Translations under genes and position numbers: made by a program
NCBI GenBank assembly: GCA_910577365.1
Contig: CAJTMU010000040.1
Location: 1 to 18,813, forward strand
Length of the DNA stretch: 18,813 bases
From: an uncultured Oscillospiraceae bacterium
Lineage (GTDB): Bacteria > Bacillota > Clostridia > Oscillospirales > Ruminococcaceae
Reading direction: 5' to 3'
Shown here: positions 1 to 6,971 of the stretch, one piece after another
Layout: every line of letters starts with the position of its first letter
Position numbering within the stretch: the first letter of the stretch is position 1
Notes under the pieces: generated by a model
What the model was told of the DNA's origin: nothing
The model's input: only the letters and a program-made list of their open reading frames with translations
Databases searched by the model: none

Positions 1-1200
1 GAGAGGCATTTCAAGCTTATGAGGTCGGAGATACGCTGCACCATAGCGGAAACGGAATATACTCCGCTCGCCTACTCCAAGGACAAGCTGGACGGCAAAC
101 TGGCGCATATGTTCCTCGCGGACGAGGCGGGAGCTATGGACAGCTACCCTGTGGAGGCTATGCGCTCCTCGCAGATAACGCTGACGGAGAAGCTCGGCAT
201 TATTATTTCAACGCAGTACCCGAACGATAACAACGGGCTTGATGATGAGATAGATTTTGCCAAGAAGCAGCTTGACGGAGTTTACGAGGGACGGCAGCGG
301 TATTTCTCGCTGCTTTTCGAGCCAGACAGCGAGCTTATCAAAGACTGGGAGACCGACGACAGAGTTATTTACCAGGCAAACCCCGCCGCGGCAAATCAAA
401 ATATTTTTGATGAGCTTCGCGAGAAGCGGGCGCTGGCTATTCTCTACGAAAACAAGCGGGAGAATTTTCTGTGCAAGCACTGCAATATAAAATATCAGAG
501 CTTAGGCACTGAGGGATTTATTGATGTTATTAAGCTGCGTGAGTGCACGGTCACGGAGGATTTGGAGTTCTGGCGCGGTCGGCGGGTATGGCTGGGGCTG
601 GACCTCTCTCTGACGGAGGACAATACCGCCGTTGCTATGGTAACTTTCGAGGACGGACGGCTTTACGCCAAGGTGTGGGGATTTCTCCCCGCGGACAGCG
701 TGGAGAGGAAATCCGAACAGGAGAAGGTAAATTATAAGCGGCATATCGCCGACGGTGAGTGCTTTGCCTGTGGCGACGAGGTCATTGATTACGGCTTTGT
801 GGAGCGCTTCGTTTTATCGCTGCGCGAAAAATACGGCGTGGAAATTATGCAGTGCGGCTATGACCGATTTAATGCTGTGTCAACAGTTCAGAAGCTGGAA
901 GCGGACGAAAGAAATCCTGTTGAATGTGTGGAAATAAAGCAGCATTCAAGCGTTCTCCACCCTGCCACAAAGCTGCTCAAGGAGAAGATTTTAAGCGGAG
1001 AGTTCCGTTATGACGAGAATAAGCTGCTTGAAATAAATTTCCAGAATGCCCGCTGCACCGAGGACACCAACCTCAACAAATACGTCAACAAAAAGAAGTC
1101 CGCCGGCAAGGTGGACATGGTGGTGGCGCTTATCAACGCGGTGTTCCTCGCACAGATCGAGATGCTCAACGAGGGGCGGGACTTCGGAGCGCAATACTGA
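1..1200 (+). CDS. terL: Phage terminase large subunit, 5'-truncated
   Basis: Motor and nuclease that pumps phage DNA into the prohead through the portal and cuts it. The reading frame is open to base 1, so the gene starts outside the window and its Walker A loop is not visible; the ATG at 19 is internal. Counting from that ATG, MFLADEAG (residues 31-38) is the Walker B strand with the catalytic D-E pair, and IIISTQYPN (61-69) is the coupling motif. The C-terminal RNase H-like nuclease shows three well-spaced acidic residues: D195 in WLGLDLS, D282 in CGYDRFNA and D366 in GKVDMVVAL. This is the Terminase_1/YmfN-like arrangement of HK97-type phages, and both ends of the nuclease domain are intact. 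The next gene follows after 15 bases with its own strong ribosome site. Family assignment is from motifs and context and is firm. Confidence 0.93.
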   Translation, partial: ERHFKLMRSEIRCTIAETEYTPLAYSKDKLDGKLAHMFLADEAGAMDSYPVEAMRSSQITLTEKLGIIISTQYPNDNNGLDDEIDFAKKQLDGVYEGRQRYFSLLFEPDSELIKDWETDDRVIYQANPAAANQNIFDELREKRALAILYENKRENFLCKHCNIKYQSLGTEGFIDVIKLRECTVTEDLEFWRGRRVWLGLDLSLTEDNTAVAMVTFEDGRLYAKVWGFLPADSVERKSEQEKVNYKRHIADGECFACGDEVIDYGFVERFVLSLREKYGVEIMQCGYDRFNAVSTVQKLEADERNPVECVEIKQHSSVLHPATKLLKEKILSGEFRYDENKLLEINFQNARCTEDTNLNKYVNKKKSAGKVDMVVALINAVFLAQIEMLNEGRDFGAQY

Positions 1201-1215
1201 TAACGGAGGTGTATC

Positions 1216-1881
1216 ATGGGCGGAAGAGGCTCAAGCAGTGCGGGGAAGCACGGGAAAACGGGCGGAGGGATAGGCGCGGGCGGCTCAAACGGACGTGGAG
1301 GAGCATTCCACGATAAAACACAGCAGTTTGCGGGAATGAGCCTGCATGAGTTTGAGAACGATATCCGCGGCAGGAGTACGGAGTACATCGGGATATTTGA
1401 TGAAAACGGGAAACTGCTGGTGGCAGGGACGTCGAACAGCAAAAACCATGTAACATTGCCGACCCTGCCGCAGGGAACAGATTATTCAAAGCTCACTCTG
1501 ACGCATAATCACCCGTCGGGCAACGGTCGCGGGCTTGGGGGAACGTTCAGCCCCGCCGACATCGAAAATCACGCCCGATTAGGTCTTAAGCAGACCCGCG
1601 CGGTCGCGAACGGCAAAGGCGAGCACTCTTACATAATTACCACAACGCCCGGCGCAAATCCGGACGGTCTAAAAAATTTCGCGGCAGGCGCTGGCTCAGC
1701 AATGCGCAACAGAGGAAACGCATATGTTGCAAAGGTGGAGAAAAAATTTTCCGCCAACGGTCAGAAAATGCCGCTTGAGCTTTACAACAAGGTGTATCTG
1801 GGCAGTCAAAAGAAATTCTGGACGGGCGAGGCGGAAAAGAACGGATACCAATATGTCACGCTGAAAAAAGCTTCGTGGTAA
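1216..1881 (+). CDS. JAB/JAMM-like metalloprotein with Gly/Ser-rich N-terminus
   Basis: 221 aa, started at the ATG behind GGAGGTG (1204-1210). Residues 1-30 are almost only G, S, K, R and begin MGGRGSSS, an opening I remember from other Firmicute prophage proteins with varied C-terminal domains (memory, not searched). Residues 55-125 carry strands and then THNHPSG (96-102) and FSPADIEN (111-118), so H97-x-H99 and S112-x-x-D115 give the JAMM zinc signature. E56 is a candidate catalytic Glu. Canonical JAMM/RadC proteins have about seven residues between the second His and the Ser; here there are twelve, the excess being a Gly-rich insert. The protein is clearly basic in its C-terminal third. 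A zinc peptidase or isopeptidase, or a toxin-like effector carried by the virion, is inferred. It occupies the place where a portal gene is usual and lies just before an acidic-protein cassette. Fold call moderate, function uncertain. Confidence 0.6.
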   Translation: MGGRGSSSAGKHGKTGGGIGAGGSNGRGGAFHDKTQQFAGMSLHEFENDIRGRSTEYIGIFDENGKLLVAGTSNSKNHVTLPTLPQGTDYSKLTLTHNHPSGNGRGLGGTFSPADIENHARLGLKQTRAVANGKGEHSYIITTTPGANPDGLKNFAAGAGSAMRNRGNAYVAKVEKKFSANGQKMPLELYNKVYLGSQKKFWTGEAEKNGYQYVTLKKASW

Positions 1882-1893
1882 CGCGAAAATCTC

Positions 1894-1922
1894 TTGACAA
1901 TCATGATTTGGCATGGTAAAAT
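1894..1922 (+). promoter_or_regulatory. Sigma-A-type promoter of the acidic-protein cassette
   Basis: TTGACA (1894-1899), a 17-base spacer, then TAAAAT (1917-1922): a perfect -35 and a one-mismatch -10 at optimal spacing, starting 12 bases after the stop codon of the preceding gene. It would start transcription about 20 bases before the next ATG. A promoter of this quality inside a late operon suggests expression independent of late transcription. Confidence 0.85.
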
Positions 1923-1946
1923 TAAATTAAGAAAGGCGGTGTTTTT

Positions 1947-2315
1947 ATGGAAAAAACAAATATCCCAGAGGGCTATGTAGAGGTCGACCCTATTGATGAA
2001 ACGCTTGACGATATCGACTTTAACGCGCCGGATATGCTCGATAAGGACGGAAACCCTATCATTACAAGGGACGAGCTGCGGCAGATAATGGAGGAGTGCG
2101 TTAAAGAAATGCAGGAGGAAGCCGAAAAATACGTTGAAAATATGTCGCCCGAGGAAAAGGCTCACAACAAAGAGGGCATGGCAAAAATCGCGGCGGCGGA
2201 TACTATGGAGGAAAAATTCCGCATAGCCAAGGAGTATTTTCCCGAGGAATTCAAGGACAAGGACTGGTTTTACGAGGAGGAAATACCGCTCCCCGACTTT
2301 TCGGATCGCGTATAA
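1947..2315 (+). CDS. Highly acidic small hypothetical protein (moron candidate)
   Basis: 122 aa, ATG preceded by AAAGGCGG (1932-1939). I do not recognise the family. By my count it has about 37 Asp/Glu against about 15 Lys/Arg, so it is strongly negative throughout. It contains a central charged helix (residues ~50-75, rich in EE and K) and aromatic-acidic stretches near the end (DWFYEEE). No signal peptide or membrane segment, so probably cytoplasmic. It has a private promoter (1894-1922) and terminator (2329-2362), which makes it a textbook moron cassette between terL and the protease. Two roles fit: a partner or immunity protein for the basic JAMM-like protein encoded just upstream, or an acidic DNA-mimic-type anti-defence protein. 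Both are inference from charge and position; no motif supports either. Confidence 0.75.
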   Translation: MEKTNIPEGYVEVDPIDETLDDIDFNAPDMLDKDGNPIITRDELRQIMEECVKEMQEEAEKYVENMSPEEKAHNKEGMAKIAAADTMEEKFRIAKEYFPEEFKDKDWFYEEEIPLPDFSDRV

Positions 2316-2328
2316 TGTGAAAAAATTC

Positions 2329-2362
2329 AAAAGCGTTTTGCCTAACGGCAGAGCGCTTTTTT
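2329..2362 (+). terminator. Intrinsic terminator closing the acidic-protein cassette
   Basis: A 14-pair stem, AAAAGCGTTTTGCC (2329-2342) against GGCAGAGCGCTTTT (2347-2360) with two G-U pairs and a TAAC loop, runs straight into a T tract (2357-2362). It starts 13 bases after the stop codon at 2315. Confidence 0.88.
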
Positions 2363-2395
2363 ATTGCCAAAAAACAGCGGGGGGAGGTGAAAAAA

Positions 2396-3037
2396 TTGAA
2401 AATAGAGATCAGGAGCGCAGGCGGAAGCCGCCCGCAAGACGAGATACGCGTTTCGGGCTATGTGAACGCGGTGGAGCGGGACAGCCGAATACTTCCCGCG
2501 GAAATATCAAGGGCAGCAAGCTCTCCCTTTGTGGAAAAGGTAGCGGCGGGAGCGTTCCGGCGTGCGATTGAGCGCAACCCGAATGTGCGGATGCTGTTCA
2601 ATCATGAGCGGGAGATCGGCTCGGTGGGCGGCGGGCAGCTTAAGCTGACAGAGGACAACATAGGGCTTCACGCCGAGGCGGTCATTACCGACAGCGAGGT
2701 AGTCGCGGCGGCAAAACGCGGGGGACTTCGCGGGTGGAGCTTCGGCTTCTCCGGAGCTAAGGACAGGTGGGAGCAGTACCGCGAGGGAATTCAGCGGCGC
2801 ACGCTGGAGGACTTCACCCTGGCGGAGGTGAGCATTCTCACCAAAACTCCTGCGTATTTCGGTACCAGCGTTGAACTGCGCGGAGAGGACTGCGACGTTC
2901 TTGAAACAAGGTCTTGCGACGACGCGCAGGAAGCAGTAAATATGGAAACAGACCCCGATCCTTCGGAATCTGCCGTGGATCGTGAGTATTTTTCAAAGCA
3001 GATTGAAATTCTGAAAATGAAAGGAGAACTTTTATGA
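2396..3037 (+). CDS. HK97-family prohead protease
   Basis: Serine protease (peptidase S78 type) that trims the scaffold-like N-terminus of the capsid protein during head maturation, and probably itself. I choose the TTG at 2396 because GGGGGAGG (2380-2387) lies eight bases before it; the in-frame GTG at 2387 overlaps that ribosome site. From this start the protein is 213 aa. The family hallmarks are visible: VRMLFNHE with catalytic H70, and LRGWSFGF with nucleophile S115, followed by a strand containing LAEVSIL that should supply the acidic member. The N-terminal part (SGYVNAVERDS...) is the usual first beta hairpin. The last ~40 residues are charged and likely flexible. The stop overlaps the capsid ATG (ATGA at 3034-3037), the classical protease-capsid pairing. 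Confidence 0.92.
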   Translation: MKIEIRSAGGSRPQDEIRVSGYVNAVERDSRILPAEISRAASSPFVEKVAAGAFRRAIERNPNVRMLFNHEREIGSVGGGQLKLTEDNIGLHAEAVITDSEVVAAAKRGGLRGWSFGFSGAKDRWEQYREGIQRRTLEDFTLAEVSILTKTPAYFGTSVELRGEDCDVLETRSCDDAQEAVNMETDPDPSESAVDREYFSKQIEILKMKGELL

Positions 3038-4200
3038 ATAAGTTAAAGGCACTTATTGAAAAGCGCAGCGCGCTTATTTCCGAGATGGAGGAGCAGGTCA
3101 AGGTTATCGAGACCGAAACCAGAGCTTTCACCGATGAGGAACTGAACGCTTACAACGCGAAAAAGGCGGAGGTTGACAGCCTGACCGCTACCATCAACGC
3201 GCTTCGCGAACAGCGCACGCTCGATATCACCGAGTCCGTTTCCGACGGCTCAGAGAGCAAGGAGCAGGCGGAAGAACGCGCTTTTGTGGAGTATCTGCGC
3301 AGCGGCAAGGCTATGGAATTAGAAACACGCGCCGACAGCAACTGGACTCCCTCGGAAAACGGCGCGGTAATTCCCTCAAGCATCGCCAACAAAATTATTG
3401 AGAAGATCGTGGAAATTTCCCCTATCTACGGGCTGGCAACAAAGTATAACGTGGGCGGCTCGCTGAGCATTCCCTATTACGATGAGAGCACGGGCAGCGT
3501 TACCATGGAGTATGCGGACGAATTCACCGACGGCGACGCAAAGGCGGGAAAGCTGATGTCCATCACCCTCAACGGATACCTCGCTCGTGCTATCTGCAAG
3601 GTGTCCAAGAAGCTGATAAACAACAGTCAGTTTGATATTCTGAGCTATGTTGTCGGCAAGGTCGCGGAGGCTTGCGTGAAGTGGATTGACGAGCAGCTTA
3701 TCAACGGAACGGCGGGCAAAATCGAGGGCTTATCAACGTCTAAGCAGGTGCTCACCGCTAAGTTGGCGGACAAGATCGAAGCGGACGAACTGATAGAGCT
3801 TCAGGATAAAATTCCCGACGCGTACCAGGGGAACGCCATCTGGATAATGAGCCGCGCCACCCGCACCGCTATCAGAAAGCTCAAGGACGGACAGGGCAAT
3901 TATCTGCTGAACAAGGACGCTACCACAAAGTGGGGGTATTCACTGTTCGGCAAGCCCGTTTACATTGCGGACTGCATCAAGCAGGAAGCGGGAAAGCCCG
4001 CGGTGTATTACGGAGATTTCAGCGGACTGGCGGTCAAGACAGCGGAATCGGTGAATATCGAGGTGCTGCGCGAAAAGTACGCGGAACAGCACGCGGTCGG
4101 AGTTGTGGCGTGGCTGGAGATGGACGCTAAGATAGAAAACGACGAGAAAATCGCGGTGCTGAAGATGGGCGGCAGCCAGGCAGCGGCAGCTAAGGCTTAA
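3034..4200 (+). CDS. Major capsid protein, HK97 fold
   Basis: 388 aa building block of the icosahedral head. Residues 1-75 form a charged coiled coil (the delta/scaffold domain of HK97-like capsid proteins) that the upstream protease would remove, probably near residues 95-105 just before DSNWTPSENGAVIP. The rest matches the Phage_capsid family in layout: the N-arm, then IPSSIANKIIEKIVEISPI, the E-loop region around MEYADEFTDGDAKAGKL, the spine helix around ISYVVGKVAEACVKWIDEQL-like sequence, and the P/A-domain strands ending ENDEKIAVLKM. The length is usual for a capsid protein with its scaffold domain fused. Translationally coupled to the protease by a four-base overlap, with AAAGGAG upstream. 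Whether the mature shell is covalently cross-linked cannot be told by eye. Confidence 0.93.
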   Translation: MNKLKALIEKRSALISEMEEQVKVIETETRAFTDEELNAYNAKKAEVDSLTATINALREQRTLDITESVSDGSESKEQAEERAFVEYLRSGKAMELETRADSNWTPSENGAVIPSSIANKIIEKIVEISPIYGLATKYNVGGSLSIPYYDESTGSVTMEYADEFTDGDAKAGKLMSITLNGYLARAICKVSKKLINNSQFDILSYVVGKVAEACVKWIDEQLINGTAGKIEGLSTSKQVLTAKLADKIEADELIELQDKIPDAYQGNAIWIMSRATRTAIRKLKDGQGNYLLNKDATTKWGYSLFGKPVYIADCIKQEAGKPAVYYGDFSGLAVKTAESVNIEVLREKYAEQHAVGVVAWLEMDAKIENDEKIAVLKMGGSQAAAAKA

Positions 4201-4212
4201 CAGGAGGCGCGT

Positions 4213-4497
4213 ATGAAAATAAGCGAGGTAACACGGGAGATAATCAAAGACCACTGCGGAATATCCGATAATGATTCCGACGGGCTGCTGGACGTATACA
4301 GAGAAGCGGCGGTGCTTCAAATCAGCGGATACACGGGGCTTTCGCGGGAGGCGCTTGACGATCACCCCGACCTCGCTTATGCGCTGCTGGCTATCATCGG
4401 CGAGATGTTCTCCACGCGGGATATGCGGGTCGAGTATGACAAGCTGAACCCAATGGCTAAGCAGATCATGGATTTGCATACGGTAAATTTATTATGA
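4213..4497 (+). CDS. Head-tail connector (gp6-like adaptor)
   Basis: 94 aa all-helical protein following the capsid gene, with AGGAGG at 4202-4207. Its pattern, an N-terminal helix, a short loop (SDNDSDGLL), then IYREAA-type and YALLAIIGEMF helices ending in a polar tail, is that of the HK97 gp6/SPP1 gp15 adaptor family, whose ring docks under the portal. MSTRD-like charged sequence near residue 75 (FSTRDMRVEYDKLN) resembles the family's conserved C-terminal segment. Its stop overlaps the next start (ATGA at 4494-4497). Family is assigned from size, helix pattern and position. Confidence 0.78.
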   Translation: MKISEVTREIIKDHCGISDNDSDGLLDVYREAAVLQISGYTGLSREALDDHPDLAYALLAIIGEMFSTRDMRVEYDKLNPMAKQIMDLHTVNLL

Positions 4498-4793
4498 GAA
4501 AAACGGCTTTTAATAAAAGGATAGTCCTGCTCGCGCTAAAGCCGTCGGAAGGGCGCGGAGAGCCTGCCGAAATTGCCCGCGCAACGGTGTGGGCGGATAT
4601 TTCGGATATCGGAGTTACCACAAAGCTGACCGCGCTCTCCGCGGGCGAGGAGGTGTCATTTTCGGTGATAATGTGGCGAGCCGAATATAAGGGGTATACC
4701 CATGCGGAATACGGCGGTGTGCGATATAAAATCGTTGAAACGGGAGCAGCGGCAAATCCGCTTCATATAAAGCTGCTGCTAAAAAGGGGCTGA
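4494..4793 (+). CDS. Head closure/stopper protein (SPP1 gp16-like)
   Basis: 99 aa, mostly beta. Order of features fits the head-tail joining (Phage_H_T_join) family: an N-terminal strand (NKRIVLLALK), a middle strand with W (ARATVWADISDIG), a polar loop, then FSVIMWRAEYKGYTHAEYGGVRYKI containing the family's usual pair of strands where a Tyr-rich sequence precedes the closing V.ETG. It would plug the connector after packaging and form the surface to which the tail docks. Starts inside the stop of the adaptor gene, so it is translationally coupled. Confidence 0.75.
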   Translation: MRKTAFNKRIVLLALKPSEGRGEPAEIARATVWADISDIGVTTKLTALSAGEEVSFSVIMWRAEYKGYTHAEYGGVRYKIVETGAAANPLHIKLLLKRG

Positions 4794-4797
4794 TATA

Positions 4798-5139
4798 ATG
4801 GACGTTGCGGACAGGGTGGAAAAGGCTCTGAACGGCGTTGTGAAGCTGTATGCTTCCGTTCCCGAATTTACCGACAGGAACGCTCCCAACAAATATGCGG
4901 TTTACACTATCGCGGAGACGGGCGCGGACTTTTCCGAGGGCGAAAACCGCGTAAATCAGTATTATGTTTCGGTGAATATTTTTACTCCGCAGTATGATTT
5001 CGGGCTGTATGAAAAAATAAAGGCGGCGATGTACTCTGAGGGCTTTTGCTACGCGGAGGGCGGTAATATCCAGGACGATAAAATATTTCCCTACACTCGG
5101 CATTATTATCTTGATTTTATGGCGGTGATCGAGCGATGA
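4798..5139 (+). CDS. Tail terminator / tail completion protein
   Basis: 113 aa. The layout (N-terminal helix DRVEKALNGV, strand VKLYAS, then APNKYAVYTIAETG, YYVSVNIFTPQ, helix LYEKIKAAM, and a closing strand RHYYLDFMAVIE) is that of small tail terminator proteins that cap the tail tube and join it to the head stopper. The Y-x-V/Y-x-V-x-I strand followed by a helix is a typical feature. The gene begins four bases after the stopper gene, with only a weak GGGG ribosome site, and overlaps the next gene by ATGA. It sits before the gp10-like gene, whereas the opposite order is more usual. Assignment is by size, secondary-structure pattern and context. Confidence 0.65.
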   Translation: MDVADRVEKALNGVVKLYASVPEFTDRNAPNKYAVYTIAETGADFSEGENRVNQYYVSVNIFTPQYDFGLYEKIKAAMYSEGFCYAEGGNIQDDKIFPYTRHYYLDFMAVIER

Positions 5140-5645
5140 GCGACTTTTTTGGTATGAACGACCTTTCGGCGGAAATTATGGACATGATAGGCGATAGCCG
5201 GAAGATGGTAAGCGAAGTTGAAAGCCTTTCCCCGACGGCAGCGCGGGAATCCGCGGAGATAATCGCGCAGGAACAGCGGCGCATATTCGATAAAGCGAAT
5301 TTCGAGCGTAACAAAAAAAAGCACATTTACAAGATGGTGGACTCTTCGGTGGTAAAGGTTATCGCAGGGCGCTCCCCAAAAAGCAAAACGACGGTTTTTG
5401 AGAGCGGATTCGATACCCCAACGCTGAAAAAATATCCCGAATTGACAATGATCGAGTTCGGCAGACCCGGCAAATCGCCGCGGTACTCCAAAAAAACCGA
5501 CAAAAACGGGCGCAAAAAGGGGGATTTTCCCGAAGCGGCGCAGGTCATGCCGGTGCGCATGGGGTTTCGGGCGGCTAAGGAAAAGGCTTTCAGGCATTAC
5601 GCCGACAGGCTTATGGATAAAGCTAATGATATATGGCACGGTTAA
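5136..5645 (+). CDS. HK97 gp10-like head-tail/tail component
   Basis: 169 aa basic protein. It has an N-terminal helical region (residues 1-50), an AREISAEIIAQEQRRIF-type helix typical of HK97 gp10-like proteins, then short strands and a long Lys/Arg-rich loop (residues ~110-130) before a C-terminal helix (RHYADRLMDKANDIW). The motif TMIEFGRPGKSPRYSKKT corresponds to the 'EFGT' loop of this family. The precise structural job of the family is poorly defined; it is consistently found among head-tail joining genes. The stop at 5643-5645 ends the head-joining block, after which a self-contained toxin-antitoxin cassette begins. Confidence 0.75.
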   Translation: MSDFFGMNDLSAEIMDMIGDSRKMVSEVESLSPTAARESAEIIAQEQRRIFDKANFERNKKKHIYKMVDSSVVKVIAGRSPKSKTTVFESGFDTPTLKKYPELTMIEFGRPGKSPRYSKKTDKNGRKKGDFPEAAQVMPVRMGFRAAKEKAFRHYADRLMDKANDIWHG

Positions 5646-5677
5646 AATGCATTTTTACAAAATGCTCGTGCAAACGC

Positions 5678-5706
5678 TTGACAAAGCACATGTAATGTAG
5701 TATAAT
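5678..5706 (+). promoter_or_regulatory. Consensus promoter of the toxin-antitoxin cassette
   Basis: TTGACA (5678-5683), exactly 17 bases, TATAAT (5701-5706): a perfect sigma-70/sigma-A consensus 21 bases before the dinJ ATG. Nothing comparable precedes the ordinary structural genes of the window, so this drives the toxin-antitoxin pair on its own. Confidence 0.92.
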
Positions 5707-5711
5707 ATTAT
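5702..5711. promoter_or_regulatory. Palindrome over the -10, possible DinJ operator
   Basis: ATAATATTAT (5702-5711) is a perfect ten-base palindrome overlapping the -10 box. DinJ/RelB-type ribbon-helix-helix antitoxins repress their own promoters at short palindromes, so this is a reasonable operator candidate. AT-only palindromes arise easily by chance, so the call is tentative. Confidence 0.35.
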
Positions 5712-5727
5712 CAAAGGAGATGATGTT

Positions 5728-6003
5728 ATGTCTACGACGAATATTACCATAAGAATGGATTCTGAGCTTAAGAAGCAGGCGGAAGAACTGTTCTCGGACC
5801 TCGGGCTGAGCATGACGGCGGCGTTTACGGTTTTCGCGAAACAGGCAGTGAGAGAGCAGCGTATTCCGTTTGAGCTGACAAGGGATGTTCCCAACGCCGA
5901 AACGCTGGCGGCTATCGCGGAGGTCGGGGAGATGAAGAAAAATCCCGATAAGTATAAGGGTTACACGGACATAGACGAGATGATGAGGGATATTCTTTCA
6001 TGA
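5728..6003 (+). CDS. dinJ: Antitoxin, RelB/DinJ family
   Basis: 91 aa. The N-terminus NITIRMDSELKKQAEELF (residues 5-22) is the ribbon-helix-helix DNA-binding fold: the strand ITIRMD pairs in the dimer, and the LGLSMTAAFTVFAKQAV segment is the second helix with the conserved L-G-L-S/T-x-x-A-A motif of DinJ. Residues 45-91 (IPFELTRDVPNAETLAAIAEV...) form the toxin-wrapping tail. It would neutralise the YafQ-like product of the next gene and repress the shared promoter. ATG follows AAAGGAGATG. Its stop overlaps the toxin start (ATGA at 6000-6003), the usual coupling for this pair. Unlike typical locations, it stands inside a phage structural operon. Confidence 0.9.
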   Translation: MSTTNITIRMDSELKKQAEELFSDLGLSMTAAFTVFAKQAVREQRIPFELTRDVPNAETLAAIAEVGEMKKNPDKYKGYTDIDEMMRDILS

Positions 6004-6275
6004 AATACACCGTAAAACCTACCTCACGGTTTGAGAAGGATTTAAAAACCGCGGCAAAAAGGGGCTGTAAAATACCTCTGCTGACCGAAATAATAAAAAA
6101 GCTGGCAAACGGCGAAGCGCTTCCTGCGAAAAACCGTGACCACGCGCTTACGGGGAATTACAGTGGGTGCAGAGAATGTCACATCACCCCCGACTGGCTT
6201 CTGATCTACGAGATAAGCGAGGATACCCTGTTTCTATACCTGACCAGAACTGGAACGCACAGCGATCTGTTCTGA
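6000..6275 (+). CDS. yafQ: mRNA interferase toxin, YafQ family
   Basis: 91 aa RelE-superfamily ribonuclease that cuts mRNA in the ribosomal A site. All residues known to matter in Escherichia coli YafQ have counterparts here: H48 in RDHALTG, H61 with D65 and W66 in CHITPDW, H87 in RTGTHSDLF, and terminal F91. R83 in LTRTGTH is also retained. The toxin is therefore predicted active, not a relic. Translationally coupled to the antitoxin by a four-base overlap, so antitoxin is made first. An intrinsic terminator follows eight bases after the stop. In a prophage such a pair could stabilise the element or abort infection by rival phages. Confidence 0.92.
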   Translation: MKYTVKPTSRFEKDLKTAAKRGCKIPLLTEIIKKLANGEALPAKNRDHALTGNYSGCRECHITPDWLLIYEISEDTLFLYLTRTGTHSDLF

Positions 6276-6282
6276 AAATAAT

Positions 6283-6312
6283 AAAGCGTGATTGAAAAAT
6301 CGCGCTTTTTTT
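6283..6312 (+). terminator. Intrinsic terminator closing the toxin-antitoxin cassette
   Basis: AAAGCGTGATT (6283-6293), GAAA tetraloop, AATCGCGCTTT (6298-6308), one G-U pair in an 11-pair stem, followed by an uninterrupted T run to 6312. It lies between yafQ and the tail tube gene. Confidence 0.9.
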
Positions 6313-6338
6313 GTGACTTTTTTGAAAGGACTGATGAT

Positions 6339-6971
6339 ATGAGCAATCAGACTAACAACGGCAAATCGAGCATTAACGTTAAAAGGCTCGTCATGTGGGG
6401 TATGAAGAGTGACACCGACGAGGGCACGACATACGACACGGAGGTGCGGGAGTTCCTGCACCAGCTCAACAGCGCGCGGTATGTTCCCAAGGTACAGACC
6501 GCGGAACAGTACGGCGATGGCGTAAAGGTGGAGGATTATGTCGCAAAGGACGGCGGTGAGCTGGATATAGTTATCCGCGGATTCACCGATGGCGACAATG
6601 AGTTCCTTTTCGGCGAAACAAGCAAAAACGGTACTTCCGTGTCCAACTCAGGGGATATCGTGCCGTATGTGTGCGCGGCTTACGCTACCGCGCGCCCCGA
6701 CGGCAAGCTCAATCTGTTCAAGTTCCCCAAGGTGAAATTCATGCCCCAGGGCGAGGACAGCAGGCAGCGCGAGGGCAGCACGGTCAACTACGGAACAGCG
6801 AATATCAAGGGCACCTATTCCCCGCTGCTTTCCAACGGCGACGACTGTTATAAGCGGCTCGCGGTCGACCCCAAGACCGACAAGGAGATTATAGAAAAAT
6901 GGTTCACCGAGGCAAATAATATCGGCGGCAGCGCGAGCATTGTATCGCTCAATAAAACGGGTGAGGAATAA
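6339..6971 (+). CDS. Major tail tube protein (phi13-type)
   Basis: 210 aa protein that polymerises into the tail tube. Start is the ATG at 6339 behind GAAAGGA (6324-6330); upstream in-frame codons run into the toxin-antitoxin terminator and are not coding. The N-terminus has ...INVKRLVMWGMKSDTDEG and a polar segment, the middle contains alternating strands (GELDIVIRGF, DIVPYVCAAYATARPDGKLNLFKF), and YGTANIKGTYSPLLSNGD near residues 160-180 is the family's conserved late loop. Size and pattern match the phi13-family major tail proteins. The gene ends one base into the next start (TAATG). Confidence 0.83.
   Translation: MSNQTNNGKSSINVKRLVMWGMKSDTDEGTTYDTEVREFLHQLNSARYVPKVQTAEQYGDGVKVEDYVAKDGGELDIVIRGFTDGDNEFLFGETSKNGTSVSNSGDIVPYVCAAYATARPDGKLNLFKFPKVKFMPQGEDSRQREGSTVNYGTANIKGTYSPLLSNGDDCYKRLAVDPKTDKEIIEKWFTEANNIGGSASIVSLNKTGEE

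Noticed and set aside
2317..2571. Small + strand open frame after the acidic protein
   Set aside because: It runs through the terminator and overlaps the protease in another frame; no family features.
6288..6338. Upstream start for the tail tube protein
   Set aside because: The extra codons lie inside the toxin-antitoxin terminator; GAAAGGA places the start at 6339.
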